Below, piece by piece: positions 6,151 through 6,885 of a DNA stretch of 6,885 nucleotides. The notes under the pieces were generated by a model. It did no database searches. It saw only the letters and a list, made by a program, of their open reading frames with translations, and had not been told where the DNA came from. A program made the position numbers and the translations under genes. Position 1 is the first letter of the stretch. The number at the start of each line of letters is the position of its first letter. Source of the stretch: Oscillospiraceae bacterium (GTDB lineage: Bacteria; Bacillota; Clostridia; Oscillospirales; Ruminococcaceae); assembly GCA_020024475.1 (NCBI GenBank), contig JAHHTS010000113.1:1-6885 (forward strand), in the 5' to 3' direction.

Positions 6151-6405
6151 ATGATAACTGATAAAGAAGAAAATTCAAAGATTGCCTTATACAATAATAC
6201 ATTTGCAACAAATACAGTCCGCAGGAGTTGCATAAACCCGAGACGGTATTGCAAAGGTGTATAAAGCAAATTTATTATCAGAGTTTCTGATTCTAAATAT
6301 TTCTCATGCACTCATTTCAAAAGAAATATAGAAGCAGAAAACAATAAAGTGTGTGCAATGAATTATAAGTTCGAAAATATCAGTGAAATCGAAGGAGTAC
6401 TATGA
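6151..6405 (+). pseudogene. Small broken ORF directly upstream of the methyltransferase relic
   Basis: From ATG 6151 the frame runs 37 codons (MITDKEENSKIALYNN to NPRRYCKGV), meets TAA at 6262-6264, then stays open in the same frame to TGA 6403-6405 (ending NYKFENISEIEGVL). That last stop overlaps the methyltransferase ATG at 6402 as ATGA, a typical coupled-operon junction, which argues that it was once a real gene. A GGAA precedes ATG 6151 at about 8 nt. I do not recognise the product. By position it could be the remnant of a restriction-modification partner or a small regulator, but no motif supports either. Confidence 0.4.
6392..6397 (+). promoter_or_regulatory. Ribosome binding site of the methyltransferase relic
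   Basis: AAGGAG stands 4 nt before ATG 6402 and 7 nt before ATG 6405. The latter pair gives the better spacing and identifies the original start despite the stop codon that follows. Confidence 0.6.
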
Positions 6406-6885
6406 TGAAAGAATAATCAATAATAAGCAAAACAATGGATATTACTGTTAATAATGAAATGCAATATTTAGAGAGATGCATCAATATAGATTATAAAGTA
6501 GAGGTCTCAGATGTTATAGAAAAAACTATATTAGGAGATGTCTTTTCAGTATTGCCATTTTACCTAAAAATTTTGTGGATTTACTAATTGTGGACCCACT
6601 ATACAATTTAACTAAAAACTTCAATGGTAATAAATTCAAAAAACTCACAAATGAACAATACCGTGAATATACAGAAAGTTGGGTAAAAGCTATTCTCCCA
6701 GTTCTTAAATCAGATGCTACGATTTATGTTTGTTGTGATTGGACATACAGTTCCATTATTGAAACTGTATTACGAAAATATTTTTATGTTCAAAATAAAA
6801 TAACATGGTAGCGTGAAAAAGGTCGTGGAACATTAAATAACTGGAAAAATGGAATGGAGGATATTTGGTTCGCTACGATGAAACC
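6402..6885 (+). pseudogene. Adenine-specific (N6) DNA methyltransferase, inactivated; 3' end off the window
   Basis: The family transfers a methyl group from S-adenosylmethionine to DNA (N6_N4_Mtase type, motif IV near the N-terminus). Fragments in order: KTILGDVFSVLP (frame from 6435), then, after a frameshift near 6560-6570, PKNFVDLLIVDPLYNLTKNF, then YTESWVKAILPVL, DATIYVCCDW, RKYFYVQNKITW, stop, and REKGRGTLNNWKNGMEDIWFA open to the edge. Lesions: TAA at 6414-6416 a few codons after the start, the frameshift, motif IV DPPY changed to DPLY (CCN to CTA), and TAG at 6809-6811 where family members usually have a sense codon. Motif I (FxGxG) would lie beyond the window. The RBS is intact, so decay looks fairly recent. 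Whether it belonged to a restriction-modification system or was an orphan cannot be told. Confidence 0.85.

Overview
This is an AT-rich (about 30% G+C by eye) stretch from a Gram-positive, Firmicutes-type genome, probably a gut or oral Clostridia/Erysipelotrichia-like bacterium. The evidence is AGGAGG-type ribosome binding sites, a large secreted protein built from Listeria-Bacteroides (Flg_new), MucBP-like and SHIRT-like modules, and an IS110-family transposase relic of the type common in these bacteria. The taxon is an inference. No tRNA, rRNA or CRISPR array was seen.

Layout. Positions 1-2754 (minus) hold the first 918 codons of a giant surface protein that runs off the left edge. It has a signal peptide, a strong RBS and, upstream, a 23-bp perfect palindrome (2828-2850) that looks like an operator. 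Positions 2861-4358 are a dead zone. A heavily mutated IS110 transposase (2941-3995, plus) is followed by about 400 bp of very AT-rich noncoding DNA with inverted repeats, and imperfect direct repeats (2861-2884 and 4338-4358) lie on either side. Positions 4404-4616 (plus) carry a short unrecognised ORF with a locally higher G+C patch.

Positions 4642-5822 (minus) look like a two-gene unit for small exported or membrane-anchored proteins, ending in a good intrinsic terminator. The upstream gene has an intact mature region, but its signal-peptide part carries in-frame TGA codons and no ATG where the second RBS points. It is therefore either a fresh pseudogene or depends on something unusual at initiation or readthrough. 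Positions 5823-6150 are intergenic, with hairpins and repeated GTTAAAAT boxes.

Positions 6151-6885 (plus) are a decayed modification locus. A broken small ORF overlaps, by an ATGA junction, an N6-adenine DNA methyltransferase pseudogene that has an early stop, a frameshift, a DPPY-to-DPLY change and a second stop, and that runs off the right edge.

The window reads as a decaying accessory region: mobile-element and restriction-modification relics lie between a live-looking surface adhesin and a small secreted-protein cassette. I see no convincing intact novel multi-gene system. The best leads are the split signal-peptide gene and its partner, the adhesin's palindromic operator, and the repeat-bounded IS110 relic.
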